Under the pieces are notes generated by a model that was not told the origin of the DNA, made no database searches, and saw only the letters and a program-made list of their open reading frames with translations. A DNA stretch of 64,000 nucleotides from contig OU015524.1 in the NCBI GenBank assembly GCA_907165065.1, positions 42,103,295 to 42,167,294 on the forward strand. The letters run 5' to 3'. Position 1 is the stretch's first letter. Each line of letters begins with the position of its first letter. Both the position numbers and the translations under genes were made by a program. Shown here piece by piece: positions 1 through 13,400 of this stretch. Origin of the DNA: Caprimulgus europaeus. Its lineage: Eukaryota > Chordata > Aves > Caprimulgiformes > Caprimulgidae.

Positions 1-3000
1 TTTGGTATACAAATTGAGATTCCTCAAAATTTACTACACCATCCTAGAGCTACCTGAAGCCAGTAGGCTCTTATTGAATAAAACTTATTAAAACATGCAA
101 ATGATATTTATTTACTGTCCAGTGCATCTTTTACAATCTATCTAAGAAATTCACTATGGTATTCCTATTGCCCATCCAAATATCTCACCCTCTGAAATAA
201 TATTAAACTCCTAATCTGTAAACTGAGCTCTCAGATTTACTTTTTCTATTGCAAAAAAAAGAATTTCTTTTGTTATTTTGAGAAACATTGCCTTTTAATT
301 TTGTTGTCTAACCTCTAATTTTAGCCTTTAGAAAAAGCCACTACTGTTAACAATGTCTTGAAAAATCTATTACTACTTTGGTTCCTTTCTTTATCCTTTT
401 TTTCCCAATTTTATCCCATTGCTAAAGATATTCTTTTAACTGTAATTTCTGAAAAGCCTTATAAAGAAAAAATCAGACAGTTCAAATAAGCCAGAGTAAC
501 TAACTCCTCAGCCAATGATAAAAGAGGAAGATAAGTTTTCAAAACATGGAGTATGCCTTACAGTTTGTTCTATAAAGCATTGGTTTTTGTCAAGCTTTTG
601 AACACTGTAAAAATAAGAATAAATCCATTGGGGTTTTTTATTACAACTGATCAATAGATATTTCTGTTATACACAGAAATTTTTTCTGAGTACACAAAAG
701 CCAAGAACATTAAGAAATTCACCTGCACAGAATAGTTTTTCTGTTTTCTTTAATTTGTACAATATATTGTGTTGTGACTTCAGTGGACTTATATTTGGCA
801 GTCATTATGTTTAGATGACCAAGACTGTGTATGTGGTTGTGCCTAGGATTAAATATAAATTAATCTTATTTATAAAACCTAGAGTTAAAGTAAATTCTTA
901 ACTGCTTTAGTGAATGTGCAATATGTTAGTTTCACATATTTTAACCTATTGAATATTAGAAAGCTGCTTTAAGAAAAATAAAGATTGAGGAAAACTTAAT
1001 ATGGATATATAATCTATTCTGTAGAAATTGTATTATTTTCTGATGACAACTAAAACAACAATGATAACAACTTTTAGGTATGAAAACAGCAGAATGCGAC
1101 TATTGAAAAAATATTTGTATATATCCTTTCAGAACTTGGAAATTGATACAACTTTTTCTCCATAAGGCAAATACAGAGCACATACTCACAGAACAGCAAA
1201 AGGCACACATGGAAGTTTGAGCATAGCATACCCAGTCCTTCCCTGAAGACTTCAGGTCCTGTTGTGAGACAAAAGACAAGTCTGAGGAACTGTGGAGACA
1301 TGGAAGATTAAGGAAATAGCAAGCCTCCTTGTATTACTTCCTTGATAACCACAAATTATTGTTTTCAAGAACTGCAATAACCTCTAATACTATGATGAAT
1401 ACCAGAGAGAACACAAGAGATATTTCTATGCCTGCCTTTCATTAGACTGTGTTTTTGGTTACCAATTTCCCTCTTGCAGTCTTCCACGAGAATGAGAATG
1501 AATCAGTCTTTCATCCTCAAATATATACTGGACTAACCTTGTCCAGGAAATGATCCATCCAGCTCTTTTGATTAAGAGAAGCATCATTTCTCTGCTTTAA
1601 CTATGTGAAATGTCTCTGTGTTGAAACTAGGTGATGCATTTAACAGTAGATAGGTATTTTCTTTAACTAAAGGCAGTATTCCCTTCCCTTCTTTGATATC
1701 TCATGTTTCAATGTGAAATTTCTCCTCCACTTTGTAGTGTCCTTGGTAATTTATTGACCTTTGAAGTCTGCATATTAGCATGTACACTTGATACCTAACC
1801 TCTAAGTGAGACACATTTTTTGTAGTCCATTATTGTCTTTTGACTGAGAACAGATACAATGGTAATTGATCAATCTGGGATGAAAATGGATTAAATGGAT
1901 TTGAAAAGTTTTACTTCCCCTCAGTATCTTTCCCCTAAGCTATATGTGGTTCTCAGTGTTTCTTGTCCTAAGGTGATACTGTCCATTTTTACACCAACGT
2001 GAAATTAGCCATCGTGGCTGTATTCTAGAGCCACCTGGTGGTCCTCAGCGCTCCTGAGTCTCTAGAGATTACGGGTTTACCGACCAGAGGCTTTCTTCAC
2101 TGGTCTCCAAGATTACAATATATAGATTGAATTAAATGATGAGAAGATCTGTTGAAAAACAATGGAAAGCTGCCCCATGGTAGAGGATGGACTAGATGGG
2201 TACATATATTTCCCTGATACTTTAGATCAACATAAAGAAATGTTCAAACCTGCAGAAGTTAACAAAAAGTAAGAGTAGCATCTTTATAGACAGTTGTCTC
2301 ATCCAGCACAGAAAGTAGCAATCAAGTGGAAATGTCAGGCACAGAGGAGCAAATCTCTGCTACAGTACAGTGAGTCTAGTTGTCATATTTACTGTGGGAC
2401 TATTCAAAGCACTTCTATCAGAAGACTACCAACATGCAGTCTTTTGAGCCATTCTTTTGATTCATAGTTTGAAATGCAATGATCCTTTTTTCATAATGAA
2501 GACAATGATTTCACATGTCTGTAGTATCCTTCAGCTGGGTGAATCACAAACCACTTAAATTTCATACTATTTACAGATATTGCAAATAGAAACTTGTGGG
2601 ACACTGAAATAGGACTGTTATTCTCCTTATGCCAAGAGAAAATGGAAACAGATGGAAAAGCCAGTTTAGTAACTGCCTGATACACATCTGTCTTCCTCCT
2701 CTCCTCTACAATATGGTAACTGAATTGTGAAATCCTTTCTTTTTGCAAATAATTTCTGTAGTTCAGCAAAGTAAGCATTATGAGATATTTTTCTTGGTGA
2801 ATCTTGTAAATATTGAGCCGTGACTGGGGTGCATACATGCTGGCAGAAGCCAAGACATGCAAATGTTTCTGGTTTTCTGCCTGCTATATATATGAGAATA
2901 GTCTCCAAGAATAACTTTTTAAAATCTGCAGTAAGTCTGGGCTGATACTCTTGTGCTTGAGAGGCTAGAAGTCATATCTATAACTCTTATATCTTCAGAA

Positions 3001-4098
3001 TTTATGTAAGTATTACTTTTCCATTTTTTTCTTCACATCACTTCAAAACTTCCTTTCAGATCTTACACTTTGTTGATAAAATAATTCTGAGGCACACAAG
3101 TTTCCCAGTTCTTTTTCTGACTTTTATTGGTCAGGTAAATGTTTACATTTTCTTTTTCAGTGGTGCTTCCTTCAAATTGAATTTTCAATCTTTGAGTTTA
3201 TTTGTTCAAAATCAGTCAAAAACTATGTGGATCTGATTTTTTCTGCCATTCTCCTTATCTAAAAAATTTCTACCCATGCTAAAAGAACAGCCAAAGGCAG
3301 GTAGCATCTGTTAACTTTCGCAAGCAACTTTATTTTATCATATTCCTATTTTGACAGCTCACTATTGTACCCCTGAACAATAAGAGAGCTTGTTTCATGA
3401 ATCGCTACAAAATACCTTTCAGACAGTTATGATCTCAGCACAGTTACCATAGACCTGTCTCAGATTCTTTGCCAGTCTTAAAATCATAAACAGTCACATT
3501 GAACCTGAGTTCTGTCACAAGAGCAAGCACTGCAAAAGGCCATTGCATCTAATGAAAGATAATGTACAACTACTGAACTAAGATTTACTTAATGGAACTG
3601 TAATAATCCAGGACAAACACAGGTCCAAAACAATTTACAGACAGTTAAAGACAGAGTTCAAACAAAATTGTGTATTTTGTCTTTGATCATTGACTACAGC
3701 AGGATATTGATTAACAAAAGCCTAGAAGAAATAATCAACCTCTAATCTCACAAACTACCACATATAAATTATAACATGCTTTGTTACATTTTAGCATGAA
3801 CTTACAGTTGTTTCCAAACATACAGGGCCAAAGTTATTCCTAGTTTAACTGTGCCAAATTCTGCAGAATTAGATGGAGAATGAGCTAAAGTAATTGAAAT
3901 CAGTATGTGGGTGTGGATAGTTCAATTTGGGGAATCCAGAAAATGAACTAAATGACTCTAGGATAAAGTAGTTTTATGTCAGATTTGATCTATTGAAATT
4001 CATTAGCTTTAAAATCTATCTGAATAACGAAAATATACATTATCTTCCAAGACAGTGCTTCTCGAAAATGTTGTAGATTTATGTTGGGGTTTTTTTTT
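1..4098. other. Intergenic, nothing recognised
   Basis: AT-rich unique sequence. The longest minus-strand frames (2,491-2,862, 123 codons; 2,666-2,908, 80 codons) show no domain I recognise and no exon signals. A slightly GC-richer patch lies at about 2,000-2,100. Confidence 0.7.
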
Positions 4099-4127
4099 AA
4101 AAAAAGGAAAATAAAAAGACAAAAGAA

Positions 4128-4155
4128 GGGGGAGAGGGGGGAAGGGGAAGTGGGG
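4128..4155 (+). other. G-quadruplex motif inside a purine tract
   Basis: Four G runs (4,128-4,132; 4,136-4,141; 4,144-4,147; 4,152-4,155) are separated by purine-rich loops of 3, 2 and 4 bases. This satisfies the classic intramolecular quadruplex rule on the plus strand. It sits in an almost pure purine strand from about 4,099 to 4,168. Whether it folds in vivo is unknown. Confidence 0.75.
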
Positions 4156-4205
4156 AGAAGAAGAAAACGTGTCGCTAAAACCTGAGAATGATTTAACAAA
4201 TTTAA

Positions 4206-4230
4206 CCATCAAGAACCTTTTTCTTGATGG
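4206..4230. repeat. Perfect 10-bp inverted repeat (hairpin)
   Basis: ccatcaagaa, a 5-base loop ccttt, then ttcttgatgg. It lies 50 bp right of the quadruplex motif. No T-rich tail or gene context suggests a terminator. Confidence 0.8.
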
Positions 4231-5132
4231 AATATTGTAAACAAAGACTTGCCAACATGGCGTCACTGAGGAAAATTGATCCAAATTACCTAAAGGTGTT
4301 TTTTCACAGTGGTTTTTATATACCATGTTAAGGACTAATTCAGAATTCAAGTGGCCTTAATTAAATTTAGCTTTATTATTTCCAAAGTAAATTCAAGTGA
4401 CTAGCATTGCAACCATTTCTATTCTGATTTGAACCATCTACACAGGTATTCAATGTTGCTTAACTAATCCATTTAGAAAACTAATTAGTCTTAATTTTCC
4501 TTGATGTTCTCACATAAATAGGCTTACAGCTATGTACTAAGAAAATCCCACCTTGTATAAAACATCAGAGTGGAAATATAAGAGTGGAAATGCCTACACC
4601 ATATTTTATGACAGTCAAGAAATCAGGGATTGATGGTTGCAGTCAGCATCACTTCGAAGAGATGAGCAAGAGGTAGTTTTTAAAAGCCAGTTCTGTTGAG
4701 TCAGACCAAACTGTCTCCAGTTCAGACCTGCCTCCTCACATCCTTCTTTTAGCAAAACTGTAGGAAATTTTGAATCAGAGCTATGCTTCTAAACAATTTC
4801 ATTAGCAAAGAGGAATTCAAGACATGACTGAAAGCTCAGGATAATAAATAACAAAATCGGATAGGCTCAGAAAAAGTCGAAAGCATGAATTGACATTAAG
4901 ATAGATCAAGTTCCTAGGAAAATGGACAAGAAACTTATTTGCCAAAAAGATGGTCAGAGTATGGACTAGATTTTCTAAGGTATGTTATAGAAACTTAGTT
5001 TCAAATAAGAACTGGAGGGACAGGAGGGGAAGCACACAGTGTAAGGACAAGATTTAGAGACCTGCAGATACCTGGGCTTTGTGTCAGCACCTGATGCCTT
5101 AAAAAGCCACTGATTCCCTGAAGAAAGAGAAA

Positions 5133-5154
5133 GACAGACAGACAGACAGACAGA
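5133..5154. repeat. (GACA)n microsatellite
   Basis: About five and a half GACA units in tandem, followed by gagaatag. Confidence 0.9.
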
Positions 5155-5772
5155 GAATAGTGAGCTAAGCAGAAAGAAAGCTTACACGGAGTGAGAAAAA
5201 AGTGATTCACTGCTAGCAGAAGTGAAGTCTGCAATAAATGGACCAGGGTGAAGTGAAAGCATACTTATAAATAAGAAGTTAGTATTGAAGCTTAGGGATG
5301 AGCTGTCTCATGACAACTCAAAGATACTCTTGCAGTAACAGTATATTGATTTTCTGCATTCAGGGTGAAGTAACCTGCTTATGGGAAAGAAATACAATAA
5401 TTGCAATAGAGCAGTTGTCATACGCTGTAAGATCAAATGGACTACACAAACTTTAGAGTAAAACAGAGAGTAGAAAGGAATCTCTTACAGGCTAAATACT
5501 GCTTTTCTTTCATAATTCAGTGTTTGTAGGCTTTTTGTGAAAGTTTGAAATAAAAATCGTAAATTCACATCTAGATTTTTTTGTCCTCAGTGAGATTCCT
5601 ACATGCAAGTTTGGGTACTGGAAACATAACTTGTTACCAAAACCAGACAGACAGTTACAAATTACAGTCTCTCTGAAACAAATGTACTGTTTGTTTTTTC
5701 TTTTTTTTTTCCCTGATAAAAAACTGAAAATAAAATTAATAAAACTGGAAACAACAAAAGGTAGCATCTTTT

Positions 5773-5811
5773 TATATATATATATATATATATATATTTT
5801 ATATATATATA
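5773..5811. repeat. (TA)n microsatellite
   Basis: Near-pure TA repeat of about 39 bp broken once by a TTTT near 5,797. Likely polymorphic. Confidence 0.9.
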
Positions 5812-6468
5812 CCAAATTCATTAAAGTATTTCCTTGTTACGCAAGAAAACATTTCTACCCTTCCTAGTGATTGTATGATGACAGTGGGATGTGTGCAATA
5901 TTCATAACTTATCTCCATTATGGAAAGAGGACATTTAGAGCTAGTGCAGACCAAACAAGCCAGCAGAACACGTTTGTTGCCTTTTCAAAAGTGATAAGAT
6001 GCCTGAGAGAGGGGTCTCTGAAAGGCACAAAACATGCAGTTGGAATAGGTTTCGGAGTAAATATCACTACATGATCACAAGTTATGGGCTTTAGAACTAA
6101 GTGAATTAATCTGCTATTAAAAGAGAAAAGGCAGATGGCAAGAGTGAGCACCATCATCTGTGCCATGCATCCACAGAGGAAATGGAAGATGAATGAAACA
6201 TTTATTCCTGTAAAGAACTAGAGTGAAGAAATGAAAGTTACCCCAAGCATAACAAGACAGTTGTCTCCAAGTATTATAAGCCTGAAGACAGTAAGTCAAA
6301 ATCATAATGAGACCTTTTTCTACTCTAGAACTAATTAAAATGGAATAAGAACAATTAGTTCCATCACTCAGAAAAGATAGTATTTGAGAGCACAATGTTT
6401 CACCAAAGAAAGCTCATCTGGGTATTCAGAAATTATGTTATTATGAAACATAGTAGGTAATGGCTATG

Positions 6469-6488
6469 TTACATTACATTACATTACC
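6469..6488. repeat. (TTACA)n short tandem repeat
   Basis: Nearly four units of ttaca. Confidence 0.85.
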
Positions 6489-7397
6489 AATGTACTATAT
6501 GTACATAACATAATGATTCAAAATAGAAGAGATACAAAAGAGAAATAAGAAGCCCAGCCATCTGTTTACCAAACCTGTCTTGTAAAAGTAATTCTAATAA
6601 ATTCTAACAGTAAAAAATTTAGTTGAACCTTTCTTGGTTGTATGACTACTATGTTTTCATGGTGACACTTTAAGAATCTAACGACTGAATTTCCTTTTGT
6701 CTCAGACTACAATCATTAACTCCAATTGTGCCCTTAACTCTCTGTCATCCAAGGGGAAATAACATGGATTTCTAATGCTCAGATTCTTAATGTTAAAGTT
6801 TTTTTGCACATTAAAACTACATACTTTCTAGCTAGTGAGGAAACTAAATGCTAGATTCAGGACTACTCTTCAAGTAACAGGCTAAGTATTGTATTACACC
6901 AGATACAAGAACATACATATCTCTCCCATTAAGGTTAATGAGTTATGAATGTGAAATAGAAATTTGGGTCTAGGCTGCATCTATTCACATATTACCAATT
7001 AATTGATTGCCATGGCCTCAGTTAAAGACAAAATATAGTACATAAGTAAAAATGTTGATTAGTGTACAACCACCAGGTTATCAGTAGTATAAGGACAAGA
7101 ATAATGTTGGATTTCTGTGGCTCCACCCACACTGTTGTGTGAAGCCAGTCCCAGGACAAAATAAGTGCCTGAGTCAATTGCTTCCATGCTGATGTGCCCT
7201 CAGGACTGACTAGTATCTACAGAGGAAAAGTCTCAGGTGTATTCAGTGCTTAGAGTAACCTCCAGTGCATACCTATTAGTAGCATGAATGACTTGCAAGA
7301 CAGCCTTCAACTCTCCTATCCACCTTTGCAGGGACAGCCTTTCTAGAAGGTGGAATATCAACAGTCCTACAGATCAGTGCAGGCTGCCTACAACAGG

Positions 7398-7425
7398 TCT
7401 AGTGCCAGACAATACTGGCACTAGA
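7398..7425. repeat. Perfect 11-bp inverted repeat (hairpin)
   Basis: tctagtgccag and its exact complement ctggcactaga are separated by the 6-base loop acaata. The stem is mixed in composition, unlike the AT-only palindromes nearby. No gene flanks it. Confidence 0.85.
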
Positions 7426-10400
7426 GAGCAGTTGTACCCTTATTAAGCAGAAAAAAAATATAACATTTTACTGGGGTTATACCACCCAATGATACTTCTT
7501 TAGGAGTGGCTAAATTAAACCTGTCAAACCTGAACACACAGAGGACCATCATAAAATTTTACCAACTTTTTCTCTTGGCCTGGGGAGACAGCCTGGGGAA
7601 ATGATGGTCACTCTACTGCTCTAAAGTGCATTATTTGTATTCCCAATCCTGTGGAGCAACTGCCCACTTGCTCACACCTTGTCTATGCCCATGCACTCCA
7701 AATGACAGTGACTGTGAGTCCACCTCTGGGAAACGTTTCTTTCCATCAGCTGCAGAATAGTCCAGGACATACAGCAGAATCATCTTTCTCCCTTCCTAAA
7801 AGTTATAAAGAGGCAGGAGAATTATGAAATAAATGACTGCTGGACATGGTGAAAAATGTTTATTTCTTTCACTGTCATACATTTTTCTGGGGATTAGATG
7901 GAACTGGTGAATGATGCTTTGATGATTGTATTGAGAAGAACATAAAGGGCACCTAGATCAAAGGGATAGATGTTGTTTTTCTGAATGATGATAAATACAT
8001 AATAAGCAACAACAGTCACTAGATATTGTTATTTTTTTCCTTTCTCTGCTAATAGCTGCTTAAAGAAATAAACTTTCAAAATCTTATTTCTCAGTCATTT
8101 AAATGTCAAGGAAAATTATGCAAAAAATAAAAGCCACAGACAGTGTAACATCTAGAAAAATTACTAGTAGGTTTTAGAGGTTACATAAATTCCATTCAGG
8201 AAAAATCCCTTCTGATGAAGCAATCTCTTAAGTCCATCTCAAATGCATGGATCGTGAGTAACTATGTTTCCAATGATCTCTCAGGAAATCTCCAGAAGCC
8301 CACTAAAGGCAAAATCGAAAAGTAAGTCTTTGGAGAAGTTCCACATCCCTCTCTCATCATCCATTCATTGTTTGTAGGACTATTAAAACAAAACTTAGCT
8401 ATCAGCAAGCCTCATGGAGTTTATTTTGCTTTTTTGACAGAGTGAACAGCAGGAATCAAAGCTGTGTGCACCCACAAATCAATGTTTGCATTCATTCCTA
8501 GACAAGGTGTTTATAACAGTATATTCCTGCTTCCTCCTCTGTGTTATGCTTGGGTTACTTTGGTCTCACTAAAGACAGAATTAATATTAATTTTGTTTTT
8601 AACTCCTTGTTTCAGTACAAAAAATGTAAAAAGAATCAGTCACAGGCTTTATCTATTTCTGCCCATTGACAAAAAATACATAACAGAAATAAGACAAGAT
8701 GAACTCTAGCTGAAAAAAGAACCAAATACTTACCACTATTTTATGCCTACTTTGCATCTCAACTTTGCATTTGTTATCTTTATTGTTGCACTGTTTTCAT
8801 TATTTTCTCAAGCACCATAGGAATGATTGTGACTCACACTGTTTTGCAATGCTAAAATAAAATCTCATCCAATATAATGTGGTGAAAAAACATTGTTTTC
8901 AACAAAGTTATATCAGTTTATTTCAACTAGGGATCCAGATTTGTAACGTCATAAACTTCAGTTGCTCATTTATACACTTTTTAAAGTTAAATAAAATAAA
9001 ATTGCACCTATGTGAAGATGACTTCTAGTTTGTTTTTCTCACTTGGTACAAGAAGATAGTTCTTTGAGAACTAGATCAATAAAGAGATTTAAGTAGCAGA
9101 ATCGATGTGCACAAAGCCTAAGCCCAATGTTTGTATGTCCAAAACAGCCACTCTTTGGTTGCTTAATCCTGAAGTTATTTAAGTGTCTGCCAGTAAACAC
9201 AATCATATGACAATAGTAAACAACTTAATGCCTACCTCTTTCCTCACAGAAAAAAAAAATCAGACAAGGCATTTTCCTGGTCTCTCTCTCCTCCAAGGCG
9301 TAGTTTAGTATTTGAAGAAAAGGTGTTTTGGTCTACAAAGTGTTTGAGCATGACAGCACTTCTCAGGAAACTAACTAAATCCAGAGGTGAGGCATTTCCT
9401 TTGAGGCTACCGTATTATGCACAAGCAATTATTTGCAAGGTCAGAGCTAAGCAAGTGACTCAGCCTTATGACTAGTATTCCCATGTTGGAAAAATGTCGT
9501 TGTGTCCCGTTCCATTAAATATGTTTCTTATGCAAAATAAACAGCTTTGAAGAGCCATATCAACCCCTTCTATGCACTCAGCGGTCGGGTTCCAGCTGGG
9601 TCCCAAACTCTGCTCTGTTCAAATCTCTAAATGGCTTTTATATATCCATGTTTAGTAGCCTAACTCAGCTGTTACATAGACATCTTCAGAATTTACTTTA
9701 GGAATCTGGAGTCTGAGCACTTCAAGTTAAACCTTACTAAAACAGAGCCTAAGTGTCCTTAATGCATTTAGCTTTTAGACAGAAAATAACCCAGAAAGAC
9801 TTTACAAGTTGCTAACACAGGACTTTGTGGAATTCATATCCTAAAAGTAAGATTGTGATCATCAAATTCCACGCTTCAGAAGCCAGAAAACTTAAGGGTT
9901 TACATGGATTTGGCATTTACTTATCAGATTGCAACATATTCCTTGATATGAAACTCCTGTGCAAGCAAGGGACACAGGCTGAATAGTGAAGTGGTGAGAT
10001 GTCTGGTTCCTGGTCAGAGCCACCTGCCAAACAGCACAGACCTGAACAGGTACTGGACTTAGTAACTGAAATTTGGAGTTACAACACTTACCGATAGGAA
10101 CAGGAAGTGAGGTTGTTTAGCCACTTTTGTTAAAATATGCTGCTCATCCTCTGTGTGAAAGCCCACACTCCCCAGCCACAGAGACATCACTTTTAAGGCC
10201 CTTTCTCAACCCACAGGGATTCCACCAGGACATGCAGGTGAGAATACAACATTAAATAGCTATAGACAGAGCAAGTGGTGGTGAGATCTGCTTCCAGATG
10301 AGTTTTTAATGCAATGTGTAATACATTAAAAGCATAGAAAACACAGCCCTCAGGCTCCTCCTTCTCCACTCTCAGCCATGGACTTTAACCATTCAGCTAG

Positions 10401-13400
10401 ACAACCTCAGCTTTGCCCTGCTCAAAGTAGTGTCTAAACATCTGCAGCAAAGCTAAAATAATTAAAATTGAGAATAATACATTTTAAGCTATTAGATCAC
10501 ATATGGAAACCTATTATTCAGGCAAAATGAAAGACAGCAAACAAGATGTAATGTATATTACTTTAAATCTCCTCAGAAAAAGAGAAAGAGGGATGTTTAG
10601 AAGTGAAATGTAGAAACATAGTGTTTTCCAGAAACATACACACAAATATGTACTTCATAAAATCTAGCCTTTTGCTATCTTCTAGGGAGAAACCTAGTTC
10701 AGCTGCAACACTACTTTTTACACACAGTAAAAGATGCCTAAGAATAAACCACAAAATAAATACAGATTTCAGCTTTGTTTTTTAAAAAAAACCCAAACAT
10801 TTTATAAGCAATAGTAAGTAGTGAAGAATGTCAGTTTCTGTCATTTATTATTTTCCAATTTTTCCCTTAACAAGGTAACTTTGAGGTAAATTTGCAGTAA
10901 GATCAGAAGGCCCAACATAAATCACTTAAGCTCATTAAAATTACATTGACAGGAATGGGAAAAAAAAAGAAAGAAAAGGTATTAAATCTGCTACTCTGAT
11001 TTTATCATCAAGATATACAAGATTCCCAAGGCCCATAACAGACCAGCTGGTTTTAAAATAAAGCATTTTTCCATCAGGCATTCCTCTACTCTTTAAGGCT
11101 AATTGGCAGTGTGCACAGAAGAATTATTGAATCTCAAATTATCCACTTCTGATAGCACATCACATCTGTTTGTCTGTCATTCTGGTGATACACTGGGATT
11201 GTTGAATAATTTGTTTACAAATAGGAGAACAATCTGTGCTAAAAGTTTTGCAGATGAATAGGTACATCTGGAGAAGAACAACATTGCATTGATTGTCTCA
11301 GAATAGCCCAGGCATACTGGAAAACATCCTTTGCAGATCATTAGTCAACAAGATGCCTTGACTTCACAGCTCTGTTAGTTCGAGCTATAAGTCAAATGCT
11401 GTCTCTAACTCCAAATAATGGTGCTTTTTGCATTTACAACTAGTGATTTCTGTAGCATCAGTACATTTTTTTCCCAGTCTCAGTTTCTACTATCAGACTG
11501 ATTTTTGTGGAATTGCCTGCACATGGCCCTTTCGGTGACCTTCAGAGGAAAGGTGTTGAAGTATGCTTCACTGGAGAGCAAGCTAAGGGCCAGTAAGAGA
11601 TAAGAGCTTTAATAAGAAACCTCTGACACAGGTGGAGGAAAGCAAGCATCATCCAACCAGGTGGCTATCACTGCTGAGAGAAAAAGAGGCATTTCTGTGT
11701 AGGCAAAAAAATGAAATAAAGCAGTGATTTCAGTGTATCCTTCTGTGTTTAATTGCTTCTTTCTATAAGAATCATATATCTTTCTGGTTTTGGTAATTTC
11801 TTACTGTAATCTTAAACATTACAGCACATAATGTATATTCAAAAGGAAAGTGTTAGAATATTTTAGTATTTCTCCTTTAGCCAAAGTGTTTCCTTTAAAT
11901 GGCAGGGCTACTATTTTGTGAAATTGGCAGCAACAGAAACCTTTTCCATTATAATAAAGTTAGAGTAAATTCCAGAGCCCACTGAGCACCTCTCCACAAA
12001 TGGACTTTGTTAAAATCACTGCAACTCATCTAACTAGTAAAGAATAAAAATCTAATGAGGATTTGGTATTAAGAAGACACACTGCATTCTATTTACTTTC
12101 AAATTCCTTGAAATGCTGTCAGTTGTTGTACTTGGCTAAAGCATGACTTCAGAAACGCTGAGATTTTTATCTCATTCTGGTACCTATGTACCTCAAGATG
12201 TTTGATCAGTAACAAAGCACTCTACAATTAGTCATCATATCCTGAGCTGGAGAAAATAAACATATATTTCTATTTCTTTGGGATTTAGTCAGACAAGAAG
12301 AAAATGAACGTGACCTTCTATGCTCACCAAGATCTCCTAAGCAGGATTCTGTACTGGGCAGGCAGATGTGGTGGAACACTTCAAGACTAATTTCAGGATT
12401 AAGCTATATCAAATTTAGTGAAATTTCTCAAACTTTATAATAAAGAGAACTGAAGTTCATTTCTTATTCAAAATCAGTTTGAAAACAAAATGAAGTTATA
12501 GAATCCTGTGGCTCCATAAAAAAGAAATTGTGCCTGTAAGAGGTCTGGTATTACTTGTATAAGTGCAAATCCCCCTTTAAGTTTAACTTGCTTTAAATTT
12601 TGAGATATCTGCTAGTTACCTTGCAAGAACTAGATGAAATTTGACCAGCAAATATTAGATGGGATGAAATTAGTTGGCATTTATCAGATATAGAGTAGTG
12701 AAGGACAGCACGGAAAAATTAGCAGAATTATCAGGAGTCAAAACCCAGAAAATCTTACATCATTCCCAAATTCCATGGTTTTACAATATACCATTGGTAC
12801 ACGTTACCATGTCTGAACCTCATTCTACCCAGGTCCCTGCAAGATATGGCTAGTTTGTTTACTTCTATCTATCTAGATACTGTGATTTTATAATACATAT
12901 CAGAAAATTTTGAGCTCCAATTCCACTGCTGCTGACAGGAACAAAGCTTCTGAGTATGACAAAATAGTGTTAAAGATTCACAAGACAGTAACAGAAAATA
13001 TAATAACAAAGCCAAACAGAAAAACTTAACTGTTCTGGGGACACCGCAAACCAGAAGCATGGATCTGGTTAACAAAAAGGATCACGTGTATCAGCAAGAA
13101 TAAGAAAACAGGTCAATTAATGACTTGAAGTTTCAATAGACTGAGTTCACACAATGAAATGCATACAGTAGAAAAGGCTGCATGTCCAAAAAAAAAAAAA
13201 AAATTAAAAAAGATAAAACGTCTAAGTCTCTTGGGTAACTTAGATGAGCTCTTGTTCAACAAATAAATCAATAAGCCCTTTTCCCTCATTTACAACTATA
13301 TATATACACATGAAAGCCCATCCAATAGGTGCTAATGCTTAGCACTGTACCACCTAATCGGCATCCTCATTCCAGAGACATTATCAGGAACTGTGATTTA

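Noticed and set aside
2491..2862. Minus-strand frame of 123 codons, the longest non-repeat frame in the left half
   Set aside because: No recognisable domain, no codon pattern typical of genes and no splice or promoter context. A frame of this length can arise by chance in 64 kb.
4009..4350. Minus-strand frame of 113 codons rich in Ser, Pro, Phe and Lys
   Set aside because: Its composition comes from reading the complement of the purine tract; no domain or exon signals.
5510..5867. Frames on both strands with alternating Tyr and Ile
   Set aside because: Translation of the (TA)n microsatellite.
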